A DNA stretch of 64,000 nt from DASXAI01 sp963728985 (GCA_963728985.1 CAVSME010000006.1:620001-684000), one strand, 5' to 3'. Numbered from the stretch's first letter, positions 9,001 through 17,578 are shown. Notes: generated by a model from the letters alone, not told the origin. Numbers and translations: made by a program.

Positions 9001-9897
9001 ATGTCCGCTCTCGACGAGCTGCAGCAGGCCGTCACCACGGTGGCCCAGCGCCTCGACGGCGCCACCGTTGCCGTCGGCCGGGATCGGCGGGGTTCCGGGG
9101 TCGTCATCGCCCCCGGCCAGGTGCTCACCTGCGCGCACAACCTGCGCGACCGCACCACCGAGGTCACCTTCGCCGACGGCCGCCAGGCCCAGGGCGAGGT
9201 GCTGGGGGTCGACGCCGACGGCGACCTGGCCGTGCTGGCCGTCGACACCGGCGACGCCGCGCCCGCCGAATGGGCACCCGCGGCCGACACGGCAGGATCC
9301 GGTCAGGCCGTGTTCGGCGTGGCCCGCGCCGAGCACCTGCGGGTCACCTTCGGCCTCATCAGCCAGGTCGAGCGCACCTTCCGCGGTCCCCGCGGGCGGC
9401 GCATCGCCAGCGGGATCGAGCACACGGCGCCGCTGGCCCGAGGGTCGACCGGGGGTCCGCTGGCCGACGCCGCCGGGCGGGTGCTGGCCATCAACACCCT
9501 GCGCCTCGGGGACCGCTTCGCCGTGGCCCAGCCGGCCGACGCCAACCTCCAGGCCCTCGTGGCCCGGCTGGCGGCGGGGGAGTCGCCCAACCGGCGGCGG
9601 CTCGGCGTCGCCCTCGCGCCGGCCCACGTGGCCCGGCGCCTGCGCCGCTCCGTCGGGCTGCCCGAACGCGACGGCCTGCTGGTCCGGGCGGTGGAGGACG
9701 GGTCGCCGGCGGCCGCCGCCGGCATCGAGCCGGGGGACCTGCTCGTGGCCGTCGCCGGCACGCCCCTCGGCAGCGCCGACGATCTGTTCGCCGCCCTCGG
9801 AGGCGCCGAGCTCACCCTTCGCCTCACCGTCGTGCGGGGCAACGACGAGCGCGACGTCGAGGTCCAGTTCCCCGCCCCCGACCAGCCAGCCGGCTGA
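9001..9897 (+). CDS. HtrA/DegP-like trypsin-fold serine protease with PDZ domain, no signal peptide
   Basis: 298 residues. The catalytic triad of the S1C family is visible: His46 in VLTCAHNLRD, Asp75 in DADGDLAVL and Ser149 in ARGSTGGPL. A PDZ domain occupies about residues 200-290 (RRLGVALAP, then GSPAAAAGIEPGDLLVAVAG). ATG 9001 follows a strong AGGGAGG ribosome-binding site; longer in-frame starts run back into the operator and the divergent gene and are rejected. Unlike most HtrA proteins there is no signal peptide or transmembrane anchor, so the product should be cytoplasmic. The 16 nt between the operator and the start codon indicate control by the neighbouring HxlR regulator. It could be a quality-control protease or a specific processing enzyme. 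Confidence 0.9.
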   Translation: MSALDELQQAVTTVAQRLDGATVAVGRDRRGSGVVIAPGQVLTCAHNLRDRTTEVTFADGRQAQGEVLGVDADGDLAVLAVDTGDAAPAEWAPAADTAGSGQAVFGVARAEHLRVTFGLISQVERTFRGPRGRRIASGIEHTAPLARGSTGGPLADAAGRVLAINTLRLGDRFAVAQPADANLQALVARLAAGESPNRRRLGVALAPAHVARRLRRSVGLPERDGLLVRAVEDGSPAAAAGIEPGDLLVAVAGTPLGSADDLFAALGGAELTLRLTVVRGNDERDVEVQFPAPDQPAG

Positions 9898-9903
9898 GCG
9901 GTG

Positions 9904-9951
9904 GTTCTCGGAGTCGTGCGTCTCACATGTGAGACGGATCACGCCGAGAAC
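9904..9951. terminator. Bidirectional terminator-like nested hairpin with a 16-nt palindrome at its tip
   Basis: Lies between the convergent HtrA-like gene (ends 9897) and TetR gene (ends 9963). Outer arms GTTCTCGG (9904-9911) and CCGAGAAC (9944-9951), inner CGTG/CACG, and a central perfect palindrome GTCTCACATGTGAGAC (9920-9935) can form one long hairpin. The position fits a shared terminator; the inner palindrome could also be a protein-binding site. Confidence 0.6.
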
Positions 9952-9962
9952 GGAACCGCGCC

Positions 9963-10571
9963 TTATGTCGATGGGGGGACCGGGTGGCGGGGGATGACCC
10001 CCTGCTTGGAGACCGCCAGCAGCGCCCCGCCCAGGAAGGCGGTGATCACGTCCACGACCCGCTCGGCGCTCACGCCCTCGGGATGGTCCAACCAGTAGAT
10101 GACCATGCCGTGGATAGCCGACAGCCAGCCCCGCGCCACCACGTGGGAATCGGGCTCGCCGCCGAAGTTCTTGGCCACGCTCCGGACCCGCCGCTCCTCG
10201 AGCTCCGGGATCCGGTTGAAGATGGATTCACCGGCCGCATAGCGGTACCCGGCGGGGTTCTCCACCGCGAACTCGACGTTCACCCGGACGAGCTCATAGA
10301 GCGCTTTGCGGCCACGCGAGGTGGCCACGACCGCACCGATGCGCTCGCGCAGCAGCCGGAGATTGCGCCGGTACACGGCCTCCAACACCCCGTTGCGGTC
10401 GCCGAAGTAGTTGTAGACGAGGGCGCGCGAGACACCCGCGGCGTCGGCGATCTCTTCGAACGTGACCTCCGCCGGGTCGCGGCCCTGCAGGACGGCGGCG
10501 GCGGCGTCCACCAGCTGCTCTCGTCGCTCGTCGCGTGCCAGGCGCGTGCGCGTCCTCGTCGGGTTGGCCAT
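9963..10571 (-). CDS. TetR/AcrR family transcriptional regulator
   Basis: 202-residue regulator. The N-terminal helix-turn-helix spans about residues 12-58, with TFEEIADAAGVSRALVYNYF matching the TetR recognition-helix pattern. The C-terminal ligand-binding helices (about 60-190) resemble lipid- or fatty-acid-responsive TetR proteins of actinobacteria, but the ligand cannot be read. The ATG at 10571 has an AGGA-type ribosome-binding site at about six bases; an upstream in-frame extension to 10607 is weaker. The gene follows the peptide-transporter operon on the same strand after 78 bp containing a hairpin, so it could be its distal, partly uncoupled member. Its target is unknown. Confidence 0.9.
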   Translation of the reverse strand: MANPTRTRTRLARDERREQLVDAAAAVLQGRDPAEVTFEEIADAAGVSRALVYNYFGDRNGVLEAVYRRNLRLLRERIGAVVATSRGRKALYELVRVNVEFAVENPAGYRYAAGESIFNRIPELEERRVRSVAKNFGGEPDSHVVARGWLSAIHGMVIYWLDHPEGVSAERVVDVITAFLGGALLAVSKQGVIPRHPVPPST

Positions 10572-10599
10572 GTCAGTCCTGGCTCGGTTCGTCGCCGGT

Positions 10600-10641
10600 A
10601 ACGGCACCCACGTCCTTGCTCCCCCCTGCGGTGCAGCCGTT
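10600..10641 (-). terminator. Possible hairpin between dppF-like and TetR genes
   Basis: AACGGC (10600-10605) pairs with GCCGTT (10636-10641), extended by ACC/GGT after a three-base bulge. It lies just downstream of the ATPase stop at 10650 and may attenuate transcription into the TetR gene. There is no clear T tract, so this is tentative. Confidence 0.35.
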
Positions 10642-10649
10642 TGACGGGC

Positions 10650-11699
10650 TCACGTCCCGGCGCCATCCCCATTGGCCCCAGCGACCACCGGCGCTGCTTG
10701 CTCATGACCGATCGGGAAATGACAGGCTACATAATGGCCCCCGCCGAGGTCGCGCAATTGCGGCTCCTCGACGGCGCACCGTTCCTGGGCGAGCGGGCAC
10801 CGGGTGCGGAACCGGCAGCCCGACGGCGGGAAGAGGGGCGAGGGCAACTCGCCTTCGATGCGATCTTCGAGCTCGGGCCGGACCGTCGGGTCGGGCACGG
10901 GAATCGACTTCAGCAGGGCCACCGTGTACGGGTGAGCCGGGTCCTGGTACAGCGCGTCGGAGCCGGCCACCTCGCACACCTTGCCGAGGTACATCACGGC
11001 GACGCGATCGCTGACGTTCTTCACCACGGCGAGATCGTGGGCGATGAAGATCATGGTGAGGCCGTAGCGCTGCTTCAGCTCCTCGAGGAGGTTCAGCACC
11101 TGGGCCTGGACGCTCACGTCGAGGGCCGACACCGGCTCGTCGCAGATGATCATCTTCGGGTCGAGCACGAGCGCACGGGCGATGCAGATGCGCTGGCATT
11201 GGCCGCCCGAGAACTGGTGCGGCCGCCGGTCGGCAGCCACGTCGGGATCGAGGCCGACGTCCTCGAGGACCTGGCGTACCTTCTGCTCACGCTCGGCTTT
11301 CGTCCCGATCTGCCAGATGGTGAGCGGCTCCATCACGATGTCCTTCACCTTGCGGCGAGGGTTCAGCGACGAGATGGGATCCTGGAAGATCATCTGCACG
11401 TTGGTGCGCAGGAGGCGCATCTGCTCGTGCTTGAGCACGGTGAGCTCTTGGCCGTCGAAGACGACCTTGCCGCTGGTGGGCCGGGGAAGCTGCATGATGG
11501 CGCGCCCGGTCGTCGACTTGCCGCAGCCCGACTCGCCCACCAGGCCGAGGGTCTCGCCGGCCAGGACGTCGAAGCTGATGCCCGACACGGCGTTCACCTT
11601 CAGCCCGGTGTGCCCCACCGGGAACTCCACGACGAGATCCTCGACCTGCAGGATCGTGTCGGCCGATCCCCGCAGATGAGCCTTGCCCGAGCCGGCCAT
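10650..11699 (-). CDS. Oligopeptide/dipeptide ABC transporter ATP-binding protein (OppF/DppF-like)
   Basis: 349-residue ABC ATPase that powers import by the adjacent permeases. Walker A is GESGCGKST, the Q-loop region is MIFQDPISSLNPRR, the signature is FSGGQCQR and Walker B is MIICDEP. The C-terminal extension contains CRFRTRCPLAQERC, the cysteine-bearing oligopeptide/dipeptide transporter tail. The signature has Cys where Arg or Gln is usual (SGGQCQR). ATG 11699 overlaps the upstream ATPase stop (TGATG). A longer in-frame start at 11876 reads through the neighbour's coding sequence and is rejected. It is the last transporter gene of the operon. Confidence 0.94.
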   Translation of the reverse strand: MAGSGKAHLRGSADTILQVEDLVVEFPVGHTGLKVNAVSGISFDVLAGETLGLVGESGCGKSTTGRAIMQLPRPTSGKVVFDGQELTVLKHEQMRLLRTNVQMIFQDPISSLNPRRKVKDIVMEPLTIWQIGTKAEREQKVRQVLEDVGLDPDVAADRRPHQFSGGQCQRICIARALVLDPKMIICDEPVSALDVSVQAQVLNLLEELKQRYGLTMIFIAHDLAVVKNVSDRVAVMYLGKVCEVAGSDALYQDPAHPYTVALLKSIPVPDPTVRPELEDRIEGELPSPLFPPSGCRFRTRCPLAQERCAVEEPQLRDLGGGHYVACHFPIGHEQAAPVVAGANGDGAGT

Positions 11700-12784
11700 C
11701 ACATGCCGGCCGCGATGGAGGTGGCATCGGTGGCTTCGGCTTCGGAGCGCTGGGTGGCGATCTCGAGGTACTCGGGCGAGCCCACGGGATACCAGCAGGC
11801 GTATTCGTGGCCCGGCAGCTCGGCTTCCACCAAGGGCGGATCCTCGACGTGGCACCGCTCGCGGGCGTAGGGACAACGCGGCGAGAACTTGCAGCCTCGC
11901 GGCGGGTTGATCAGATCGGGTGGACGGCCCCCGATGATCTCCAGCTTGGTGTGGCTGGGATCGTCCATCTTCGGGATGCTCTTCAGCAGCGCCTGGGTGT
12001 AGGGCATCTTCATGTTGGCGAAGAGCGTGCGCGTCGGTGCCCGCTCCACGATCTTGCCGGCGTACATCACGGCGATCTCGTCGGTGCGCCCCGCCACCAC
12101 GCCGAGATCGTGCGTCACGAGGATCATCGACATGTTGCGGTCCCGCTGCTGCTCGGCGAGCAGGTCGAGGATCTGCGCCTGCACGGTGACGTCGAGGGCG
12201 GTCGTCGGCTCGTCGGCGAAGATCAGCGTCGGCCCGCAGGCCAGAGCGATGGCGATGGTGACGCGCTGGCGCATGCCACCGGAGAGCTGGTGCGGGTACT
12301 CCGACAGGCGGCGGCTGGGCTCGGGGATGCCGACGTCGGACAGGAGCTTCTCCGCCGTGGTGTTGGCATCGCTCTGCGACATGCCGAGATGCACCTTCAA
12401 CGACTCGGTGATCTGCTTTCCGACCTTCATCACCGGGTTCAGCGACGTCATCGGGTCCTGGAAGATCATCGCCATCTCTCGGCCCCAGATCCGGCGCCGC
12501 TCGCGCAGGGACATGGTGGTGATCTCGACACCTTCGAACTGCACCGAGCCCTCACGCACGACGTTGCGCTTGGGGAGGAGGCCCATGATCGAGCGCGACA
12601 GGATCGTCTTGCCGGAGCCCGATTCCCCCACGACGCCGAGGGTCTTGCCCCGCTCGAGCGTGAGGTTCACACCGTCGACGGCGCGCACGGTGCCGAGCGG
12701 CGTCTGGAAGTGCGTCTTGAGATCGCGGACCTCCAGGAGCGTGCCCGACTGGGGTCGCTGCAACCCGTCGACGACGCGACTCAT
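11699..12784 (-). CDS. Oligopeptide/dipeptide ABC transporter ATP-binding protein (OppD/DppD-like)
   Basis: 361-residue ABC ATPase, partner of the DppF-like protein in a heterodimeric motor. Walker A is GESGSGKT, the Q-loop segment is MIFQDPMTSLNPVMK, the signature is LSGGMRQR, Walker B is LIFADEP, and the switch His lies in LVTHDLGVV. The C-terminal peptide-transporter tail includes CKFSPRCPYARERC. ATG 12784 overlaps the permease stop (TGATG), and its own stop overlaps the next start in the same way, so the two ATPases and the permease are translationally coupled. Import of peptides is the usual function; nickel or other cargo is possible in this superfamily. Confidence 0.94.
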   Translation of the reverse strand: MSRVVDGLQRPQSGTLLEVRDLKTHFQTPLGTVRAVDGVNLTLERGKTLGVVGESGSGKTILSRSIMGLLPKRNVVREGSVQFEGVEITTMSLRERRRIWGREMAMIFQDPMTSLNPVMKVGKQITESLKVHLGMSQSDANTTAEKLLSDVGIPEPSRRLSEYPHQLSGGMRQRVTIAIALACGPTLIFADEPTTALDVTVQAQILDLLAEQQRDRNMSMILVTHDLGVVAGRTDEIAVMYAGKIVERAPTRTLFANMKMPYTQALLKSIPKMDDPSHTKLEIIGGRPPDLINPPRGCKFSPRCPYARERCHVEDPPLVEAELPGHEYACWYPVGSPEYLEIATQRSEAEATDATSIAAGM

Positions 12785-13734
12785 CAGGCCACCCCCTCCC
12801 GGATGTCGAACCGCTTGGCCACTACGTCGCCCATGATGTTGAAGGACAGGATCGTCACGAACATCATCGCCGCCGGCAGGAGCGATATCCACCACGCGTT
12901 GGCCAGGTCCTGCTGGCCTTCGGCCACCAGTTTCCCCCAGGTGGGAATGGGCGGTGGCACGCTCTGGCCGAGGAACGCCAGCGCCCCCTCGGCGATGATG
13001 AGCACGGCCATCAGGGTGAGGGCGAAGGTGAGCATGGCGGGAACGATGTTGGGCAGGACTTCGCGGACGAGGATGCGCCGGTCGCGGGCGCCCAGGCTCT
13101 TGGCCGCCAGCACGAACTCCCGCTGTGAGTACACGAGCGTGTTGGCCCGCACGATCCGGGTCAGCGGCGGGACGGACAAGATGGCGAGGGCCAGGATGAC
13201 GTTGCGGGCACTGGCGCCGGCGAAGCCGGTTATCGACAGCAGGAGGATGAGAGGCGGGAAGGCCAGCATGATGTCGACGCCGGTCGAGATGACGGTGTCG
13301 GCCTTGCGCCGGTAGTAGCCGGCGATGAGCCCGAAGATGGCGCCGAACAGTAGCCCGAGCACGGCCGCGGAGCCGGCGATGGCGAGCGACAGGCGGGCCC
13401 CGTAGATGCAGCGGGCGAAGATGTCGTGGCCGATCTTGTCCGTGCCGAACCAGAACTCCGTGGACGGCGGCTGCTTGAACGCCGGGTAGATCTTGCTGTA
13501 GGAGCGCACGAACGGCAGGTAGTCGGCGAAGACGGCGCAGAACGTGATGGCCACGATCCAGCCGAGCGCCATCCAGAACAGGACACCCTTGCCTTTGCGG
13601 CGCCGGCGGCGCTCGCCCGGCAACTGGGCCAGGGCCATGTCGGCGGCGATGACCTCCCCCATACCGGACGGGCCGGCGACGGCCGCTCCGGAGTCGGAGA
13701 AGATCTCGGTCGGGCTAGACGAGAGCTCGGGCAT
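12784..13734 (-). CDS. Peptide ABC transporter permease (OppC/DppC-like)
   Basis: 316-residue inner-membrane permease. A charged N-terminal tail (GERRRRRKGKG near residue 45) precedes the first helix. The region FGTDKIGHDIFAR is the DppC N-terminal signature. The EAA loop reads SLGARDRRILVREVLPN (about residues 205-221) and contacts the ATPases. About six transmembrane helices are visible. Its start overlaps the 3' end of the DppB-like gene by 20 bp and its stop overlaps the ATPase start. Confidence 0.94.
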   Translation of the reverse strand: MPELSSSPTEIFSDSGAAVAGPSGMGEVIAADMALAQLPGERRRRRKGKGVLFWMALGWIVAITFCAVFADYLPFVRSYSKIYPAFKQPPSTEFWFGTDKIGHDIFARCIYGARLSLAIAGSAAVLGLLFGAIFGLIAGYYRRKADTVISTGVDIMLAFPPLILLLSITGFAGASARNVILALAILSVPPLTRIVRANTLVYSQREFVLAAKSLGARDRRILVREVLPNIVPAMLTFALTLMAVLIIAEGALAFLGQSVPPPIPTWGKLVAEGQQDLANAWWISLLPAAMMFVTILSFNIMGDVVAKRFDIREGVA

Positions 13735-14671
13735 GGCGGATCCGCGGGTCGAGGACGTTGTAGAGGAGATCGACGAGGAAGTTCACGAGCACGAAGCCCA
13801 CGGCGAAGATCACCACGCAGAACTGCACGACGAGGAAGTCCCGCCGGAAGATGGCTTGCACGGTGAGGTCGCCCATCCCCGGAAGGGCGAAAATGGTCTC
13901 CACGATCACGGCGCCACCGATGAGCGCACCGACGTTGACGGCGGCGGCCGTGATGAGCGAGAAGGTCGAGGGGCGCAAGGCGTGGCGGAACAGGATGCGC
14001 GACGTGGACATCCCTTTGGCCCGTGCCAGCGTGATGTAGTCGTTCTGCAGTGTTGCCACCATGTCCGCCCGCAGCAGGCGCTGGAAGACGGCGATCTGGG
14101 CGACGGCCAGTGTCACCGCCGGCAGGATCATGGCGCGGAAGTGCTCGACGGGATCAGCGAACGGTGAGTAGTACTTCGACAGCGTCGGCAGCCAACCGAA
14201 CTTCAGCGAGAAGACGAAGACGAGCAGCACGCCGAGGATGTAGTTCGGTATCGACAGGAACGCGAACGACACTGCGCTGACTATTCGGTCCGAGGGTCTG
14301 TTGGCGCGATAGGCCGTCCAGATGCCGAGCGGGATGGCGATGACCAACGAGAGCACCATCGCGTAGAGCATGAGGTAGAGCGTGACCGGCAAACGCTCCG
14401 ACACGAGCGTGGTGACCTTCACGTTGTAGGCGGAGGAGATCCCGAGGTCGCCGGTCACGACCTTGCCGAGCCACCTGACGTACTGGATGGGTATCGGGTC
14501 GTTGAGGCCCCACTTCGCCCGAACCAGGTCGAGCTGCTCCTCGTTGGCCCCGATGCCGGCGATGCTGATCGCCGGATCGCCTGGGAGCAGGCGCAGGAAG
14601 GTGAAGGTCAGGATGGTGACGGCCATCACCACGATGACGAGCTGGATGAGCCGTTGCCTGACGTACTTCAT
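13715..14671 (-). CDS. Peptide ABC transporter permease (OppB/DppB-like)
   Basis: 318-residue permease. The N-terminus has the DppB pattern KYVRQRLIQLVIVVMAV then FLRLLPGDPA, a long periplasmic segment with GDLGISSAYN, and an EAA loop ARAKGMSTSRILFRHALRP. The C-terminal helix ends with NVLDPRIRHA, typical of this subunit. It pairs with the DppC-like subunit encoded directly downstream. The gene starts 39 bp after the stop of a truncated substrate-binding-protein gene. Because a strong hairpin sits between the full-length binding-protein gene and the truncated copy, the permeases may be expressed at a lower level than the binding protein or from a weak internal promoter. Confidence 0.94.
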   Translation of the reverse strand: MKYVRQRLIQLVIVVMAVTILTFTFLRLLPGDPAISIAGIGANEEQLDLVRAKWGLNDPIPIQYVRWLGKVVTGDLGISSAYNVKVTTLVSERLPVTLYLMLYAMVLSLVIAIPLGIWTAYRANRPSDRIVSAVSFAFLSIPNYILGVLLVFVFSLKFGWLPTLSKYYSPFADPVEHFRAMILPAVTLAVAQIAVFQRLLRADMVATLQNDYITLARAKGMSTSRILFRHALRPSTFSLITAAAVNVGALIGGAVIVETIFALPGMGDLTVQAIFRRDFLVVQFCVVIFAVGFVLVNFLVDLLYNVLDPRIRHARALV

Positions 14672-14710
14672 CGGTTCCTCCCTCCTGCGCCTGTCCCGAT
14701 CACCAGGCGA

Positions 14711-15763
14711 CTACTGCTTGACCCAGACCTGCGACAGCTGGATCTGGCCCGACTTGCCCTCGCCGTCGCCGCGGATGGTCTTGCCATCGGGCAGCGTGGC
14801 GCCGCTGCCGACGTTCTGGACCTTGGGGTTCCAGATGACGCCCCAGATGTTCCAGAACTTCGGGATGATGTAGCACTGCGCCGCGAACTCGCGGTTGATG
14901 TCCTCGCCGGCCTTCGTCTGGGCTGCCGGATCGGGGTTGGTGCGAGCGACCTGCAGCGCGGCGTCGATGGTCGGGTCGACCATGCGGCCGAAGTTCAGCG
15001 CCACCTGTCCCGCAGGCTGGGCGTTGGCCGAGCTCCACCAGACCGTCTGGTACTCGACGTAGTTCCCGGCGTGGTTGCGCCAGCTGAAGGCGTTGAAGTT
15101 CGGATCACCGACGAGGGCGTTGGTGATCAGCTTGGACTGCTCCACCGCCTGCACCTCGACATCGGCACCGGCGTCGTTCCACCACTGCTGGAGCAACTGC
15201 GCTTCCTGCTGCGTCGTCGCATCGGTCGTGGTCGACAGGATGATGTGCGGCTTCTTGCCACCGTTGGCATCCGACCACGTCTTGATGAGCTCCTTGGCCT
15301 TGGCCGGGTCGTACTTCTGGTTGCCCGAGTCCTGCAGGTAACCCTGCTGGCCGGGGGAGAAGGGCCCGTTGGCCACCGGGAACTGCCCGGCCGTGATCAC
15401 GTCCGACAGGGTCTTCGGATCGGTGGCAGCAGCGAGACCGCAGCGGACGTTCTTGTCCTGCAGCGGCGAGCCCGCCTGGCCGACGTTGAACATCTCGTAG
15501 TGCGTGTCGGTGTACTTGTCCTGGGCGTAGTACCCGAAGTCCTTGTTGTCCTTGAAGTCCTTGATGTTCTGACCGTTGTCCGTCGGCATCAGGTCGATCT
15601 CACCGGACTTCATGGCGTTGGCCGCCGTGAGCTCGTCGGCGATGATCCGGAAGTCGATCTCGTCGAGATACGGCAGGCCCTCGGCCTTGCGCCAGTAGTT
15701 CGGGTTCTTCTTGACGATGGTCGACTCGCCGGCCTTGAACGAGGTCAGGATGAACACTGTCAA
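14711..15763 (-). CDS. N-terminally truncated peptide-binding protein paralogue (C-terminal about 350 residues only)
   Basis: 350 residues, strongly similar to residues about 220-568 of the full-length binding lipoprotein encoded immediately upstream. Long stretches such as VKKNPNYWRKAEGLPYLDEI and DANGGKKPHIILSTTTDATT are shared. It lacks the signal peptide, lipobox and N-terminal lobe. The open frame begins abruptly at the equivalent of the FVLSSYKPGES region, here FILTSFKAGES. A GAGGTG ribosome-binding-like sequence precedes a TTG (15763) and a GTG (15757). The copies differ most at the extreme C-terminus. It probably arose by tandem duplication and 5' deletion. The frame is intact over 350 codons, so the loss is recent or the fragment is tolerated. 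It is unlikely to bind substrate outside the cell. Confidence 0.75.
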   Translation of the reverse strand: MTVFILTSFKAGESTIVKKNPNYWRKAEGLPYLDEIDFRIIADELTAANAMKSGEIDLMPTDNGQNIKDFKDNKDFGYYAQDKYTDTHYEMFNVGQAGSPLQDKNVRCGLAAATDPKTLSDVITAGQFPVANGPFSPGQQGYLQDSGNQKYDPAKAKELIKTWSDANGGKKPHIILSTTTDATTQQEAQLLQQWWNDAGADVEVQAVEQSKLITNALVGDPNFNAFSWRNHAGNYVEYQTVWWSSANAQPAGQVALNFGRMVDPTIDAALQVARTNPDPAAQTKAGEDINREFAAQCYIIPKFWNIWGVIWNPKVQNVGSGATLPDGKTIRGDGEGKSGQIQLSQVWVKQ

Positions 15764-15790
15764 TTCACCTCGGGTTGCAGCTTCGTGACG

Positions 15791-15821
15791 GGTCCCGGGG
15801 GCCGCGCCACCCCCCGGGACC
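15791..15821 (-). terminator. Strong hairpin after the peptide-binding protein gene
   Basis: GGTCCCGGGGG (15791-15801) and CCCCCGGGACC (15811-15821) form an 11-bp perfect stem with a 9-nt loop, beginning 7 bp past the stop of the binding-protein gene. It is expected to limit read-through into the truncated copy and transporter genes, giving binding protein in excess of permease. There is no long T tract. Confidence 0.7.
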
Positions 15822-15827
15822 GGGCCT

Positions 15828-17534
15828 TCACGACTTCACCGAGACGGAGCTCCACTGCATCTGACCAGGGAATTGCTCGCCGTCACGGCGGGGCGTCTTG
15901 CCATCGGGGAAGGTGGCTGTGCTCAGCCCCTGGACCCGTGGGTTCGACACGATGCCCCAGATCGCCCATGTCGTCGGGATGATCCAGCACTCCTGCGCGA
16001 ACAGCCGGTTGGCGTCCTCGGCGGCCTTCTCCTGGACCGCCGCGTCCGGGTTCTCGCGTACCGTCTTGAGCAGGGCGTCGAGCTGGTCGCTCTTCAGCCG
16101 GCCGAAGTTCAGCGCCGGCGTGCCCGGCGGCGTCGCCGTGGTCGAGCTCCACCAGACCGTCTGGTACTCGAACAGCGTCCCGGCGTGGTTGCGCCAGCTG
16201 AACACGTTGAAGTTCGGGTCGCCGACCAAGGCGTTGGTGATGAGCTTGGACTGCTCGACCGCCAGGACCTCGACGTCGGCACCGGCGTCGTTCCACCACT
16301 GCTGGAGGAGCTGCGCCTGCTGCTGGGTGGTGGCGTCGGTCGTGGTCGACAAGATGATGTGCGGCTTCTTGCCCCCGTTGGCGTCCGACCACGTCTTGAT
16401 CAGTTCCTTGGCCTTGGCCGGGTCGTACTTCTGGTTGCCGTTGTCGTCGAGGTGGCCCTGCTGGCCGGGCGAGAACGGTCCGTTGGCCACCGGGAACTGG
16501 CCGGCGGTGATCACGTCGGACAGCGTCTTGGCGTCGGTGGCGGCGGTCAGGCCGCAGCGCACGTTGCGGTCCTGCAGGGGCGAGCCGTCCTGGCCGACGT
16601 ACATCAGCTCGTAGTTGGTCTCGCCGTACTTGTCCTGCTGCTGGTAGTTGTACGCCTTGTCATCCTTGAAGTCCTTGATGTTCTGGCCGTTCTCCGTGAC
16701 GAGGACGTCCAACTCGCCGGACTTGAGGGCGTTGGCCGCCGTCAGCTCGTCGGCGATGACCCGGAAGTCGATCTCGTCGAGGTAGGGCAGACCCTCGGCC
16801 TTGCGCCAGTAGTTCGGGTTCTTCTTGACGATGGTGCTCTCACCCGGCTTGTACGACGACAGGACGAACGGTCCTGTGCCCACCGGTTGGGTCGCCTTGG
16901 TCGGGTCGGCGTCGACCTCGGCCAGCCACTTCGACGAGGCGATCGGACCGAGGAAGTAGGCGGGCAGATCAACCCACGGCGTCTTCGCGATGACGTTCAA
17001 TGTCATGTCGTCGACCTTCTGGACGTCGGCCACGTTGACGAAGGCGGCGGCGAGCAGCGGCGACTTCCGGGCGCGGTTGATGTTGTCGATCGCCACGTCT
17101 GCGTTCAGCGTCGTGCCGTCGGTGAAGGTCACGCCGGGGCGGATCTTGAACGTCCACGTCATGTAGTCCGCGCTCGGCGTGATGCTCTCGGCCAAGTAGG
17201 GCTTGATCGAGACGTCGTCGGCGTCGACCGCCACGAGCGGCTCGAACCACGTCCGCCACCGGGTCTGGCACCCGGTGTCGCAGTTGGTGTTGGCCGGGGT
17301 CCACGGGTTGCCGACCTCGGCCTCGACGCGAACGGTGATCTTGCCGCCTGGTTTCGGGGCGGCGGCCGTGGTGGCCGCGGCAGCGGAGGTGGCCGCGCCC
17401 GCCGCCGTCGTATTCGTGCCGGCCGCCGTCGTGGGTGAGGTCGACGAGTTGTCGCCTCCACAAGCGGCAGCCAGGAAAGCGGCCACGATCCCGATGGCCA
17501 TGCCTCTCCATGCAAGCGAGCGCGCCGAAGACAA
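15828..17534 (-). CDS. Peptide ABC transporter substrate-binding lipoprotein (SBP family 5, DppA/OppA-like)
   Basis: 568-residue exported lipoprotein that captures the substrate for the adjacent permeases. The N-terminus is a signal peptide with hydrophobic MAIGIVAAFL and lipobox LAAAC. It is followed by a Thr/Ala-rich linker of about 40 residues and then the family-5 lobes (GVTFTDGTTLNADVAIDNI near 140, GTGPFVLSSY near 220). The start is a TTG at 17534 because GGAGG lies five bases upstream; the in-frame TTG at 17546 would overlap that ribosome-binding site. Four cysteines or more occur in the lobes (for example CDTGC). A palindrome 45-58 bp upstream of the start is a candidate operator. The gene heads the transporter cluster. 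Confidence 0.93.
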   Translation of the reverse strand: MSSARSLAWRGMAIGIVAAFLAAACGGDNSSTSPTTAAGTNTTAAGAATSAAAATTAAAPKPGGKITVRVEAEVGNPWTPANTNCDTGCQTRWRTWFEPLVAVDADDVSIKPYLAESITPSADYMTWTFKIRPGVTFTDGTTLNADVAIDNINRARKSPLLAAAFVNVADVQKVDDMTLNVIAKTPWVDLPAYFLGPIASSKWLAEVDADPTKATQPVGTGPFVLSSYKPGESTIVKKNPNYWRKAEGLPYLDEIDFRVIADELTAANALKSGELDVLVTENGQNIKDFKDDKAYNYQQQDKYGETNYELMYVGQDGSPLQDRNVRCGLTAATDAKTLSDVITAGQFPVANGPFSPGQQGHLDDNGNQKYDPAKAKELIKTWSDANGGKKPHIILSTTTDATTQQQAQLLQQWWNDAGADVEVLAVEQSKLITNALVGDPNFNVFSWRNHAGTLFEYQTVWWSSTTATPPGTPALNFGRLKSDQLDALLKTVRENPDAAVQEKAAEDANRLFAQECWIIPTTWAIWGIVSNPRVQGLSTATFPDGKTPRRDGEQFPGQMQWSSVSVKS

Positions 17535-17578
17535 GGTGTCCTCCAATCGTGCTTCCCCCCGGAAGCGCTTGATTACAC

